Shown here piece by piece: positions 34,012 through 43,019 of a stretch of DNA of 64,000 nucleotides. Under the pieces are notes generated by a model. The model worked only from the letters and a program-made list of their open reading frames with translations, ran no database searches and had not been told where the DNA came from. A program made the position numbers and the translations under genes. Source of the stretch: Treponema sp. UBA4692 (GTDB lineage: Bacteria > Spirochaetota > Spirochaetia > Treponematales > Treponemataceae); contig DHKO01000009.1 of the NCBI GenBank assembly GCA_002404895.1, positions 1 to 64,000 of the forward strand, in the 5' to 3' direction. How positions within the stretch are numbered: position 1 is the stretch's first letter; every line of letters starts with the position of its first letter.

Positions 34012-34782
34012 TTACTCAGCAGATTTTGCCTGGCTCGGGTGCTGGATGTGAGCAGCTCCCAGGACAGAGCCGGCAATCGCGATAATCCAGCCTGCAAGAA
34101 CCATATATCCGCCGACTGTCATATATCCTACGATTGGGAAAACGCTGAATGTAACTGGAACCATGATTGCGGAAGCGATTGCAAATCCAAGTCCAACTAG
34201 TACCGTAACGATGTCGCCGACGATTGTCTTTGTGATGAAGAAAAGAGCGATTCCTGCGATTGAGCAGAGCCACATGATAACAAGGAATGTGGCGTTGTAT
34301 GCGTGCGGAGCAACGTTGAATGCGGCTGCAAGACCGAAAATGTTAAGAACTCTGTTGCGGATATGCTGTCCTTCAACCTCGTATGGAGCAACATAAGAAT
34401 ATTTTGTTGTTGTTACTTTCTTCGGCTCGCCGTTTTTGTTCAAAATTTTATCATAGTTCTTGTCGAGAACGAAATTCGTCTCTGTTTCTTTTAGAACGAT
34501 TACAGCCTCGTCGTCAACCACAACATCGTCTTCCTCTCCCTCGTCATCAGAAGCAGCAGTTCCGTTGATAAGCGAGTCATAGAAGTCGTCATCGCCTACA
34601 TCTGAACCCTGATTGTCATTTTCTTCAACTTCAGATTCGATTGTGTTGTCAACAGGGTCTGCGATTACCATTTTCACATAAACTGTTGGAACAAGAAAAC
34701 CGATAAACGCGAGAACCATGCCAGCAAGGAAGATTAAGCGGTCAATCGACCTTTCTTTTTTCAATTTGTCTAAATATTTCAT
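34012..34782 (-). CDS. Membrane protein with a large acidic extracytoplasmic loop, function unknown
   Basis: A 256-residue protein with one N-terminal helix (FLAGMVLAFIGFLVPTVYV) and three to four C-terminal helices (about 155-245). Between them, about 110 residues are very rich in Asp and Glu (VGDDDFYDSL, SDDEGEEDDVVVDDEAV). The loop is probably outside the membrane and could bind cations. I recognise no family. It has a strong ribosome site (AAAGGAG) and is divergent from the malic enzyme. Confidence 0.7.
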   Translation of the reverse strand: MKYLDKLKKERSIDRLIFLAGMVLAFIGFLVPTVYVKMVIADPVDNTIESEVEENDNQGSDVGDDDFYDSLINGTAASDDEGEEDDVVVDDEAVIVLKETETNFVLDKNYDKILNKNGEPKKVTTTKYSYVAPYEVEGQHIRNRVLNIFGLAAAFNVAPHAYNATFLVIMWLCSIAGIALFFITKTIVGDIVTVLVGLGFAIASAIMVPVTFSVFPIVGYMTVGGYMVLAGWIIAIAGSVLGAAHIQHPSQAKSAE

Positions 34783-34888
34783 TTCCTAAAGCTCCTTTTA
34801 GATTAGACGGTTTATTTTTTGATTATACAACTTTCTAGGCGGAAAAGTCTATCTCAATAGGTCAAAAATCGTTATACTTTGGAGCATT

Positions 34889-36067
34889 ATGGCAACAATT
34901 TACGAAAAAGCACTTGAAAAACACGGTGAATGGAAAGGCAAGATTTCGGCTGAGCTAAAAATGCCTTTGAACACAAGGGACGACCTGTCGCTCGCTTACA
35001 CGCCGGGCGTTGCAGAGCCTTGCCGCCAGATTCATAAAAATCCTGATGATGTCTATAAATACACTTGGAAAGGAAACACGATTGCGGTTGTTTCTGACGG
35101 AACTGCCGTTCTTGGGCTTGGAGACATAGGACCTGCCGCCGGGCTTCCTGTAATGGAAGGAAAATGCGCGCTGTTCAAGCGTTTTGCAGGAGTTGATGCC
35201 GTTCCGCTTTGCATTGACACAAAAGACCCTCAGAAAATAATTGAATTCTGCAAGCAGATTGCGCCTACTTTCGGAGGAATCAATCTTGAGGATATTTCAG
35301 CTCCGCGCTGTGTTGAAGTTGAGCGCACGCTCATAAAAGAGCTTGACATTCCTGTTTTCCACGATGACCAGCACGGAACTGCGATTGTTGTTACTGCCGC
35401 TGTCATGAACGCGCTAAAAGTCGCAGGGAAAAAGGCTGAGGACTGCACTCTTGTCGTTTCGGGAACAGGAGCCGCAGGCTCTTCAATTATCCGCATGCTT
35501 CACGCTTTCGGAATCGGAAAAATCTACGGATTCAACATCAACGGAATTGTAATCAAAGACGACTATGAGAAATACGACTTTTTGACAAAGGAGCTTACGG
35601 AAATCACAAATCCTGACAACCGCCGCATGACGATGAAAGAGGCGATGGTCGGAGCTGATATTTTCGTTGGAGTTTCCGCGCCGAATCTCGTTACAGAAGA
35701 GATGGTAAAGTCGATGGCTCCAAAATCTATTATCTTCGCGATGGCGAATCCTGAGCCTGAAATCACATATGAGAAGGCGAAATCCGCCGGAGCTTACATA
35801 ATCGGAACAGGACGCTCTGACTATCCGAACCAGATTAACAATATTCTTGCTTTCCCGGGGCTTTTCCGAGGAGCTTTGGACTGCCGGGCGACAAAAATCA
35901 CTGAGGAGATGAAGATTGCCGCGAGCCGTGGGCTTGCATCCCTTGTCTTTGACGAGGAGCTTTGCCCTGAAAAAATAATTCCTGACGCGTTTGACGAGCG
36001 TGTTGCGAAAGTTGTCGCGAAAGCCGTTGCGGACGAGGCTAGAAAGGCGGGGCTTGCGCGAATCTAA
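34889..36067 (+). CDS. Malic enzyme, NAD(P)-dependent, short form
   Basis: A 392-residue malic enzyme without the phosphotransacetylase extension seen in MaeB. Motifs: SLAYTPGVAEPCR, GDIGPAAGLPVMEGK, the metal/malate site INLEDISAPRCVEVE with FHDDQHGTAIV, a Rossmann loop VVSGTGAAGSS, and the C-terminal GRSDYPNQINNILAFPG. It converts malate to pyruvate and CO2, yielding NAD(P)H. TATACT lies ten bases before the ATG with GGAG inside the gap, so the leader is at most a few bases. It is followed 27 bp later by an exported protein. Confidence 0.95.
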   Translation: MATIYEKALEKHGEWKGKISAELKMPLNTRDDLSLAYTPGVAEPCRQIHKNPDDVYKYTWKGNTIAVVSDGTAVLGLGDIGPAAGLPVMEGKCALFKRFAGVDAVPLCIDTKDPQKIIEFCKQIAPTFGGINLEDISAPRCVEVERTLIKELDIPVFHDDQHGTAIVVTAAVMNALKVAGKKAEDCTLVVSGTGAAGSSIIRMLHAFGIGKIYGFNINGIVIKDDYEKYDFLTKELTEITNPDNRRMTMKEAMVGADIFVGVSAPNLVTEEMVKSMAPKSIIFAMANPEPEITYEKAKSAGAYIIGTGRSDYPNQINNILAFPGLFRGALDCRATKITEEMKIAASRGLASLVFDEELCPEKIIPDAFDERVAKVVAKAVADEARKAGLARI

Positions 36068-36094
36068 AAAAACACAGATGCAAGGAGAAAAGAT

Positions 36095-36895
36095 TTGAAC
36101 AGATGCTTAAAGAAAACAGCAGTTTTTGTTCTCTCTTTTCTTCTGCCTTTTTGCGCGTTTCCAATGGAGATAAAGTCGCTCATTCCGATTGACGGCGTGA
36201 GATGGACTTTGGAAACGACAGAAGGATTTCAGAACATCGAGAATTCGCTGATTGTGAGCGCGGACGGAAACGCGACTTATACAAATCAGGTCTTGTCCGC
36301 GCGGGGAATTCTGTTTCATTCCTTTTTTGAGGATATTTTGCTTACAAGCGCGCAGCTTGCGTTTGGATTCAGCCAGAAGCAGCAGTTTTTGTGGACCGAG
36401 CAGCCTGATTTTGCGCACGAGATTGACCTTAGCGGAACTTTGCGCTCTGTTGGGCTTGATGTTCAGAAGCTTTTTCCTGTGTGGCAAACTAGAAAGGCGA
36501 CTCTCGCGCTGTTCGGCTCCTACTCTTATTTTGAGGTCTCCTATGACGACGAGCAGAACGGAATTTCAGGCGACACATTTGTCTACAATTCTTTTTCGGG
36601 CGGAATACAAGGCACGTTCAATTTTTCAAGAATCTTTTCCCAGAGCGGATACGTTTCCTATTCGCCTCTTGTCATTTTTGGAACTAAGATGAGCACAGTC
36701 CAGTTTCTTAACTACGGATTTGAATTCCGCACGGAGACTCATCCTGTCTCGTTCACGCTTTTCTACAATGCGAAGCACGCATTCAGGCAGGAGGGGCGGA
36801 CTTGGTTCGACGGAATCTACAAGAATATGAAATCGTCTGAGGTCGGATTCTCGTTCCACTGGAATTTCAGGAAGAAGCAAAAATCTGAATACTAG
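36095..36895 (+). CDS. Exported protein, probable outer-membrane beta-barrel
   Basis: A 266-residue product with a signal sequence (AVFVLSFLLPFCAFP). The body alternates polar and aromatic residues in short segments (e.g. ALFGSYSYFEVSYDD, VSYSPLVIFGTK, VSFTLFYNAKHAF, VGFSFHWNF) ending in an aromatic strand, the pattern of outer-membrane beta-barrels. Translation starts at TTG with AGGAG seven bases upstream; the nearby ATG is out of frame. No named family recognised. It may be transcribed with the malic enzyme gene. Confidence 0.65.
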   Translation: MNRCLKKTAVFVLSFLLPFCAFPMEIKSLIPIDGVRWTLETTEGFQNIENSLIVSADGNATYTNQVLSARGILFHSFFEDILLTSAQLAFGFSQKQQFLWTEQPDFAHEIDLSGTLRSVGLDVQKLFPVWQTRKATLALFGSYSYFEVSYDDEQNGISGDTFVYNSFSGGIQGTFNFSRIFSQSGYVSYSPLVIFGTKMSTVQFLNYGFEFRTETHPVSFTLFYNAKHAFRQEGRTWFDGIYKNMKSSEVGFSFHWNFRKKQKSEY

Positions 36896-37019
36896 GAAGC
36901 TATCGGAGAGTCATAGTAGACTGTCTTTTAAACGCTGTGGCAGAAAATGGCCGCGGCAGAAAGCCTTGAATCAAATCCGGCGTGCAATCGATAATCTTTT
37001 TTTAAGGGGGACTGAAATT

Positions 37020-37173
37020 CTGAAGGAAGCCTAGCTAAGGACTGAAGAAAGTATACCTAAGAGCTGAAGTAAGGCTTCCTAAGACCTGAAGGAAGTATTC
37101 CTTTAGTCCTTAGGAAGTATTCCTTCGGGAGTTAGGAAGTATTCCTTTGGCTCTTAGGAAGTATACCTTCAGT
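37020..37173. repeat. Seven tandem 22-bp units with near-palindromic core
   Basis: Seven consecutive units of exactly 22 bp fill 154 bp between convergent genes. The core reads GGAAGTATTCCTT or close to it, and is nearly its own reverse complement. The first four units start CTGAAG; the later ones carry CTTAG, and the last ends CTTCAG, so the whole array is also roughly an inverted repeat. All frames are interrupted or low-quality, so it is not coding. The flanking bases 36896-37019 show nothing recognisable. Confidence 0.85.
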
Positions 37174-37190
37174 TTTAAAGACCGCAGGCT

Positions 37191-39368
37191 CTAGTCAATC
37201 TCGCAAAGCCCTTTTCCGCGGAAGCTTGATTCCGCCGCGCAATCTTGTTCCTCGCGGGCTTCCCCCATGTAGAACCAGAGGCTTTTTCCTTTTGCGACGC
37301 TGATTTTTTCGCCTCCAATCCAGAATTTCTCTCTTGATTTTTCTGATTCTGGCTGGCTTGCCGATGAAGAAAATATTTTGTCCCTGTTTTCCTCATATTT
37401 TTCAATCAGTCTTGCGATGAAGTCCTCTGGAACTGTCGGGCGGGGAACCTGAAAACTGAACCATTTCTGAACCGGCTTTTTCAATCCGCGTCCGTGCATC
37501 CATTCGTTCAGGGAATAGTCGAGAGATTCTCCGTATTTTTCAGATGATTTTTCGCCCTCAAAATGAAGACCGTTCTTTGCGAAAAGCGGAGTTTCCTTTT
37601 CATTAAGAATCGGCTTCAGGTCTTTTATAAGTCCTTGCTTCCATTCATTGAAGACTCTTGAATGGCGGGTGAGGACAAATTTATGCCAGAAACTTGAGTC
37701 CAAGAGCCCGTTCTCGTAGAACTGGCGCAGCGTCTCCATAGAATTGATTAAGTCCTGCGGCTTTTCCCACCAGTAGCCGTAAATCATATACGCGTGGACT
37801 AGAACGCCGGCTTCCTTGAATGCGCAGCAGGCGGCGACTATAGAGTCCAGATCCGTTCCCTTGTGAATCGCGTTCAGTCCGTTTCCTGTCGCACTTTCAA
37901 GCCCTGCGCTCACTCCGATAAGCCCTCCGTATGCAAGAAAATCCGCAACGTCGCGCGTGAAGTATTTTTCAAAGCGGATATTTCCCCACCAAGTAATCGG
38001 CGAGCCGTGCGCGATATTTTCCTTTGCGAACTGAACCATAAGGACAGGCGGCATTGCCTCGTCAACGAAATGGATTCCCCAGATGTTTTTCTCTTCGCAC
38101 TGCCTGTATATTTCCTCGTAAAGCTTTTTCACATTTGTAGGCTGAAATCCGCAGACATAGTCGAGCGTAATATCGCAGAACGCGCATTTGTGCCAGTAGC
38201 AGCCGTGCGCCATGTAAATCTTTATCCATGCGCCGTCGGACCAGAGCCTGTGCATCGGGTTTGTGTCGTCAATAAGGCGCGGATAAAGCGAAAAGTCTAT
38301 GTCCGAAAAATCAGGAACCAGGCTTGAGGTTGTCTGTTTTTCAAAAAGAATATCTTCCTTTGTCGGCTTTGCCTCGTCTGTTATCACGGTTTTTTGCTCG
38401 GAAACTTCTGCTTTTGATGATGATGAGAACTGCCGGAGCTTGTAAACCGGCGGAAATTTTGAGTCATCAGGATGATTTTTAAGATTCTCGAGAAGCGCCC
38501 TGTAGCTTGCGTATCCTCGGTCAAAGCAGAGCGCGTCTGTGTATTTTGCGAGCGCCGGCTCTTTTGTCTCCCTGAGTTCTGTGTTCGCAAATCCGCCGCC
38601 GAAAGAAATGTAGGTTTTGTCTCCGAAATGTGTCTTGAAGAATTTTCCTGTCGCGAGCGCGGCCGCGAAAGTTCCCGGAAAAGGAACGGAAACCATAATC
38701 AGCGTTTTTTGACCGTTTGGGGCATTGGAAAAGCAGTTTGCATTATCTAAAAAAAGTTTTTCAAGCAGAGGAACATAAAAATGCTTTAGAACCGGGCTTT
38801 CAGCTCCTTTTTCGATTTCCTGGAAGGACGACTCGCTGATTGTGAGGCTTTCCGCGTAGCGCACAAGCGAGAAATTCTTGTCAAAGGCGATTGTGATAAA
38901 GTCCGCCAAGTCAGCAAGGGTGAAACTGGCAAGGGATCGCGCGTCGTCTGTCGTAAGGTCGTGCTCAAGATTTGAGAGATAATTCTCCATTCTGTTTCCG
39001 CGCGGAACGTGCGCTCCAAAGCAGAATCTGTGCGCGTTTTCAAATCCCTGTCCACGTAAAATCGCGGTGATTTTGTCTATCCAGTTTATCCAGAGTTTTT
39101 TTTCTGAGACGTACCGCCTTAGATTGAAGGCTGTAGCTTCGTCTCCTGATTTTTCAGCTTTTTCCGCAGTTTTCAGCGCGTTTTTTGAAGCGAGAGAAAA
39201 AAGTTTTTCAAGCCCGGCTTTTGAGAAAATCTCGTAGAAAAGTTTTATGTTCAAGTCCAGCCATTTTGTCCGGCAGTTCTGGCTTTTGAAAAATGCGGAA
39301 AGATAAGCTCCGCTCGGATAAGCAGTGTTAAGCTGCATGACCGGCGGCTGAAGAATCAAAACATTCAT
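37191..39368 (-). CDS. B12-binding-type radical SAM protein
   Basis: A 725-residue protein. The N-terminus (MNVLILQPPVMQLNTAYPSG) looks like the cobalamin-binding Rossmann domain of B12-dependent radical-SAM enzymes. The centre has the cluster HGCYWHKCAFCDITLD (near residues 390-405), then GLESATGNGLNAIHKG and VLVHAYMIYGYWWEKPQ, typical of the radical-SAM barrel. The cysteines are spaced C-x4-C-x2-C. The substrate is unknown. A TAAAAT box lies eight bases before the ATG without a Shine-Dalgarno. It stands alone, with the 22-bp array after its stop. Confidence 0.85.
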   Translation of the reverse strand: MNVLILQPPVMQLNTAYPSGAYLSAFFKSQNCRTKWLDLNIKLFYEIFSKAGLEKLFSLASKNALKTAEKAEKSGDEATAFNLRRYVSEKKLWINWIDKITAILRGQGFENAHRFCFGAHVPRGNRMENYLSNLEHDLTTDDARSLASFTLADLADFITIAFDKNFSLVRYAESLTISESSFQEIEKGAESPVLKHFYVPLLEKLFLDNANCFSNAPNGQKTLIMVSVPFPGTFAAALATGKFFKTHFGDKTYISFGGGFANTELRETKEPALAKYTDALCFDRGYASYRALLENLKNHPDDSKFPPVYKLRQFSSSSKAEVSEQKTVITDEAKPTKEDILFEKQTTSSLVPDFSDIDFSLYPRLIDDTNPMHRLWSDGAWIKIYMAHGCYWHKCAFCDITLDYVCGFQPTNVKKLYEEIYRQCEEKNIWGIHFVDEAMPPVLMVQFAKENIAHGSPITWWGNIRFEKYFTRDVADFLAYGGLIGVSAGLESATGNGLNAIHKGTDLDSIVAACCAFKEAGVLVHAYMIYGYWWEKPQDLINSMETLRQFYENGLLDSSFWHKFVLTRHSRVFNEWKQGLIKDLKPILNEKETPLFAKNGLHFEGEKSSEKYGESLDYSLNEWMHGRGLKKPVQKWFSFQVPRPTVPEDFIARLIEKYEENRDKIFSSSASQPESEKSREKFWIGGEKISVAKGKSLWFYMGEAREEQDCAAESSFRGKGLCEID

Positions 39369-39568
39369 ATAGAAGCATTTTAGTTTGATTTCGCATAAAA
39401 CTCTACAGAGCGGCTTTTTTTGTTTTTTGGAATTGCTCGCATGGATTTTGATTTTAGGGTTTAGGGCGGAGAGCGGCTGATTTATGTTTTGTAACTTTGA
39501 AATCCGTGCTATATTTTTATCTATAAAATCTATAATAAATAGATGATTTTTGCCGGAGAGACATAATA

Positions 39569-40258
39569 ATGAAGAGTAAAATCAAGAGAATCGGAATCGC
39601 TTTTTTAATTCTCGCATTGTTTTCTTCATGCGTCTCCACATACAACACGGTTGATGTTGACATAATCTCAGACTCTCCTGAAAACGGCTCGATTCATTAC
39701 GTGCGGAAAAGCGAGAGCATAAAGTCGAAAAACACGTTCGACGGAAAGCTCCTTGCTTACTACACGTTCGGCTATCCTTTCGTTGTCTTGGGATGCACAG
39801 TCCGCGAGACCGGGCGCGTGGCAGGATATTCCGCGCTGAATCTGCTTCTCGGGGCATTTTCTTACAGCTCAATAAAACAAGGAGATGACGATGCTGGATT
39901 TTCGTTCGCGTTTCCGAACACAAAAAAAGCAAGGCAGGATTATCTTGATTTTCAGGAAGAATATCAGAATTCCGATTTGTACAAGTACCGTAAATACCGG
40001 AAAATTCTTCACAAGGCGGAAATTGCGAAGCAGGGCTTAATCGAAGAGGTTGACTGGAACGACGAGACAAAGGTGATTTCCTCGACTTCCGAGACAATAA
40101 AAGTTCAGGCGAGCGTCGGAAAGTCAGCGGCGCAGGTCTCAAAGAAAGCCTCGCTGATTGGAAGCCAGATTGGCGCGGTTGCCTCTATTATTTTCGCGGT
40201 TCCAAGCTATATTGTCGGTCTTGCCGTTGGAGCTTATCTTGAAAGCAGCGGCGATTAA
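39569..40258 (+). CDS. Lipoprotein, function unknown
   Basis: A 229-residue product with a lipoprotein signal (LILALFSSCVSTYNTV). The mature part begins with a beta-like stretch (VDVDIISDSPENGSIHYVRK). A mid-section has two hydrophobic runs, and the C-terminus holds a small-residue-rich segment (SLIGSQIGAVASIIFAVPSYIVGLAVGAYL) that could insert in a membrane. I recognise no family. A GGAGAG site precedes the ATG. It is followed by the second copy of the structured repeat and another lipoprotein gene. Confidence 0.7.
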   Translation: MKSKIKRIGIAFLILALFSSCVSTYNTVDVDIISDSPENGSIHYVRKSESIKSKNTFDGKLLAYYTFGYPFVVLGCTVRETGRVAGYSALNLLLGAFSYSSIKQGDDDAGFSFAFPNTKKARQDYLDFQEEYQNSDLYKYRKYRKILHKAEIAKQGLIEEVDWNDETKVISSTSETIKVQASVGKSAAQVSKKASLIGSQIGAVASIIFAVPSYIVGLAVGAYLESSGD

Positions 40259-40278
40259 AATGCAAATTTTATTTATAT

Positions 40279-40445
40279 AGGAGATTCAATAAAAACTTTG
40301 CCTGAAATATCGTCAAAGTTTTTATTTGCAAGTTTGCGTTGCAAACTTTTTTATCAACTGCTGTTTCTCGCTTTGCTGCGGAACAGCTTAAAAAGCCAAA
40401 TCGGAAATGGGAAATTTCCTCTTTGACTTTTTATAGGAGATTTTT
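40279..40445 (+). repeat. Structured repeat copy 2, between duplicated ribosome-binding sites, upstream of the LPP20 lipoprotein
   Basis: Core 40289-40434 (146 bp), with the same hairpin order as the copy at 29641-29787, ATAAAAA at the left end and TTTTTAT at the right. AGGAGATT before it (40279-40286) is repeated directly after it (AGGAGATT, 40435-40442) in front of the ATG at 40446. In the last inner hairpin the pair A-T of copy 1 is G-C here (GGAAAT/ATTTCC against GAAAAT/ATTTTC), a covarying change. Confidence 0.8.
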
Positions 40446-40994
40446 ATGAAAAAAATTCTTACTGTTTTGGGAATGTGTCTTGCGCTCGGATTTGTTGCTG
40501 GCTGCGGCTCTACGAAAAATGTGGCGTCTGCAAGCAGCGATGTTCCTTCGTGGTACATTCTTGAGCCTGAGTCAAAGGACGGAATTTACGGGACTGGCCA
40601 GGCTCTGATGGCTGATTTTGACACTTCGCTGAAAATGGCGGAGGCGAACGCCTACAGCAGCCTTTCAAGGAAAGTCACGACTATTGTTAAAGATGTTACG
40701 CAATCGATGGTTTCAGGCTCGAAGACTGACACAATCAAAGGCTTTGAGGACAACGCGCTTCAAATTTCAAACACGACTTTGACAGGCGCGAGAAGAACTA
40801 ATTTCTATCAGGGAAAGGACGGAACGGTCTACATTCAGGTTTTCCTCCCTTACAAGACAGAAGTTGACGCTCTGAACAAGACTGCCGAGCAGTACGAGAT
40901 TTCCGCGGAATATCTTGCAAGCCAGGCAAAAATGCAGGAAGCCTACGAGAAGTATTTCTCAAACGGCAAGGCGAAAACTTCGGCGGTTGAGTAA
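40446..40994 (+). CDS. LPP20-family lipoprotein
   Basis: A 182-residue lipoprotein: the signal ends in LGFVAGCGST, and the mature part contains VPSWYILEPESKDGIYGTGQA, ANAYSSLSRKV and the Y-x-QVFLPY region typical of the LPP20 family described in Helicobacter and spirochaetes. It is probably anchored to the outer membrane's inner face; the precise role is unknown. Its ribosome site AGGAGA follows the structured repeat directly. It converges with the Gfo/Idh gene, only nine bases apart. Confidence 0.85.
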   Translation: MKKILTVLGMCLALGFVAGCGSTKNVASASSDVPSWYILEPESKDGIYGTGQALMADFDTSLKMAEANAYSSLSRKVTTIVKDVTQSMVSGSKTDTIKGFEDNALQISNTTLTGARRTNFYQGKDGTVYIQVFLPYKTEVDALNKTAEQYEISAEYLASQAKMQEAYEKYFSNGKAKTSAVE

Positions 40995-41003
40995 GCGCGA
41001 AAT

Positions 41004-42047
41004 TTAAGCCTTCAAGGCTTCCTTTATTTCTTCGAGAATCCGCAGGTCTTCAGCCGCGTCTTCAAGCGGTGAGAGAATTGCGGATTTTCCGTCTAAAAAG
41101 TCCGCCGCGTTCTGGACCATTCCGCTGAAATATCCAGTCTTTTTTGGAAATTTTGTCTTTTGCCGTGTGAGCGAATAAAATCCTGAGTAAAGTTTTGACT
41201 CCTTCCTTAAATAAAATTCGTGGATTCCGTTTCCGACAACGATTTTTCCGAGCGTTCCTAAAATCTCTACTTTGAATTCAAAGAATTTGCTTCTTCCGCT
41301 CATCTTTATCTGGATTTCAGGGATTTTTCTTGTCTTGTAGCTCGCTGTGAAATTCCGCACGATATTTTTCTTGTCTTTGAAGATTCCTGTCAAAACAGGA
41401 TTTTCAAGCTTTTCATATTTCAGATAGTCCGAAAGCAGAAAATTCACGATGTCAACAAGGTGCGTTCCGTCGTGAATCAAGGAATAGCTTCCGTCTTTTT
41501 CAAATTCTGGCGCGTAGACCCGAAGCCCCGAGTCAAGCTCGGCCGATACAGTCTGAATATCGCCGATTTCTGGAAGAAGATTTTTTGCGAGAATGTAGTC
41601 TTTTGAAAAACGCCGCTCGTGGTTCACCATTACAGGCACTTTTTGTTCTTTTGAGGCCGCGAGAATCTTTTTTGCCTCTTCCATATTGAGCGCGACAGGC
41701 TTTTCAAGAATCACGAGCTTAGGCTTCTGCGCGATTGCTTTTATACATTCCTCAAGGTGGCTTTCCTCGTTTACGGCGACTGTTATTATGTCGATTTTCG
41801 GAATGTTTTTGTAAAGCTCATCGCTTGAAGAAAATTTGAGCGCGTCTGACTTGTGTTTTTTCGCGTATTTTTTCCATTTTTTGAGGTTTTCTGGATTTTT
41901 GTCTGCGGCGGCTATTAAATCTATTCTTCTGTTTTTTATCATTGCCATTGTGTGGCTTGCAGGCTGCTCGCGCTTTTTGTCGAATCCTAGAGAGAAGCCG
42001 ATTCTTCCGGCTCCAATCAAGACGGCTTTGTAACGTTTTTTGTTCAT
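41004..42047 (-). CDS. Gfo/Idh/MocA-family oxidoreductase
   Basis: A 347-residue dehydrogenase. The N-terminal Rossmann fold has VLIGAGRIGFSLGFDKK, and the family motif EKPVALNMEEAKK carries the substrate-site lysine. The C-terminal alpha/beta domain begins around residue 140 (VNHERRFSKDY). It probably oxidises or isomerises a sugar or cyclitol, using bound NAD(P)H; specificity cannot be told. It has no obvious partner gene. Confidence 0.88.
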   Translation of the reverse strand: MNKKRYKAVLIGAGRIGFSLGFDKKREQPASHTMAMIKNRRIDLIAAADKNPENLKKWKKYAKKHKSDALKFSSSDELYKNIPKIDIITVAVNEESHLEECIKAIAQKPKLVILEKPVALNMEEAKKILAASKEQKVPVMVNHERRFSKDYILAKNLLPEIGDIQTVSAELDSGLRVYAPEFEKDGSYSLIHDGTHLVDIVNFLLSDYLKYEKLENPVLTGIFKDKKNIVRNFTASYKTRKIPEIQIKMSGRSKFFEFKVEILGTLGKIVVGNGIHEFYLRKESKLYSGFYSLTRQKTKFPKKTGYFSGMVQNAADFLDGKSAILSPLEDAAEDLRILEEIKEALKA

Positions 42048-42144
42048 ATCTTTAGTTTCGGATAAAATTTATCCGCATTTTACAGGCCGACATTCTCTTT
42101 GACTTATGTCAGTGAATTGATTATCTTTAAATTGAGGTACGAAT

Positions 42145-42975
42145 ATGGCGGAAAATTGCACTCACGACTGCTCGACCTGCGGCTCAAGCTGCAAGTCAAA
42201 AGATTTGCGGGTTCAGCTTAGAAAAGGCAGCTGTGTAAAAAAAGTGATAGGTGTTGTTTCAGGAAAGGGCGGCGTCGGAAAATCGCTTGTTACGGCTCTT
42301 CTTGCTTCAAAAATGCAGAAGCACGGCTATAATGTCGCGGTTCTTGACGCTGATATTACAGGGCCGTCAATTCCGACTTCTTTTGGAGTGGGCGAGGAGA
42401 AGGCTCTCGGAGATAAAAACGGAACGATTTATCCGGTAAAGACTAAGTCCGGAATTCAGCTTATGAGCATGAATTTCCTTCTTGAGCACGAGACCGACCC
42501 TGTTCTGTGGCGCGGGCCTGTTATTGCAGGCGCGGTAAAGCAGTTCTGGACTGATGTTGCCTGGGACGATGTTGATTATATGTTTGTCGATATGCCGCCT
42601 GGAACTGGAGATGTTCCTCTTACGGTTTTTCAGAGTCTTCCTGTTGACGGAATAATTGTGGTATCGTCTCCTCAGCAGCTCGTGCGCGTTATTGTGGAGA
42701 AAGCCGTGAAAATGGCAGAGATGATGAAAATCCCGATTCTTGGTCTTGTGGAGAATATGAGCTACGTGAAATGCCCGGACTGCGGAAAGGAAATCAAGGT
42801 TTACGGCGAAAGCAACATAAGCGGAATCGCGAAGGACTATGGAATTCCTGTCCTTGCCCGGATTCCGATTGCGGAGGACATTTCAAAGGCTGTTGACGAG
42901 GGCGACATCGAGAATTTGGCTTCTGAGTTTTTGGATGCGGCAGTTTCCCAGATTGAGGGGCTTATCCGCGAATAA
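42145..42975 (+). CDS. mrp: Mrp/NBP35-type iron-sulfur carrier ATPase
   Basis: A 276-residue P-loop ATPase. Residues 1-20 are Cys-rich (CTHDCSTCGSSCKSKD), followed by the deviant Walker A GKGGVGKS (40-47), ADITGPSIP and a switch region FVDMPPGTGDVPLT. A CPDCGK motif near residue 210 forms the bridging cluster site of the dimer. It is thought to load Fe-S clusters onto apo-proteins in the cytoplasm. GAGGT precedes the ATG. It is followed 44 bp later by the dihydrouridine synthase gene. Confidence 0.92.
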   Translation: MAENCTHDCSTCGSSCKSKDLRVQLRKGSCVKKVIGVVSGKGGVGKSLVTALLASKMQKHGYNVAVLDADITGPSIPTSFGVGEEKALGDKNGTIYPVKTKSGIQLMSMNFLLEHETDPVLWRGPVIAGAVKQFWTDVAWDDVDYMFVDMPPGTGDVPLTVFQSLPVDGIIVVSSPQQLVRVIVEKAVKMAEMMKIPILGLVENMSYVKCPDCGKEIKVYGESNISGIAKDYGIPVLARIPIAEDISKAVDEGDIENLASEFLDAAVSQIEGLIRE

Positions 42976-43019
42976 AAACGCGGCATGAAAAATTGCCGGA
43001 AACCCACGGACAAATCTGA

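Noticed and set aside
37020..37173. CRISPR array
   Set aside because: Units are 22 bp end to end with no unique spacers and no cas genes in the window.
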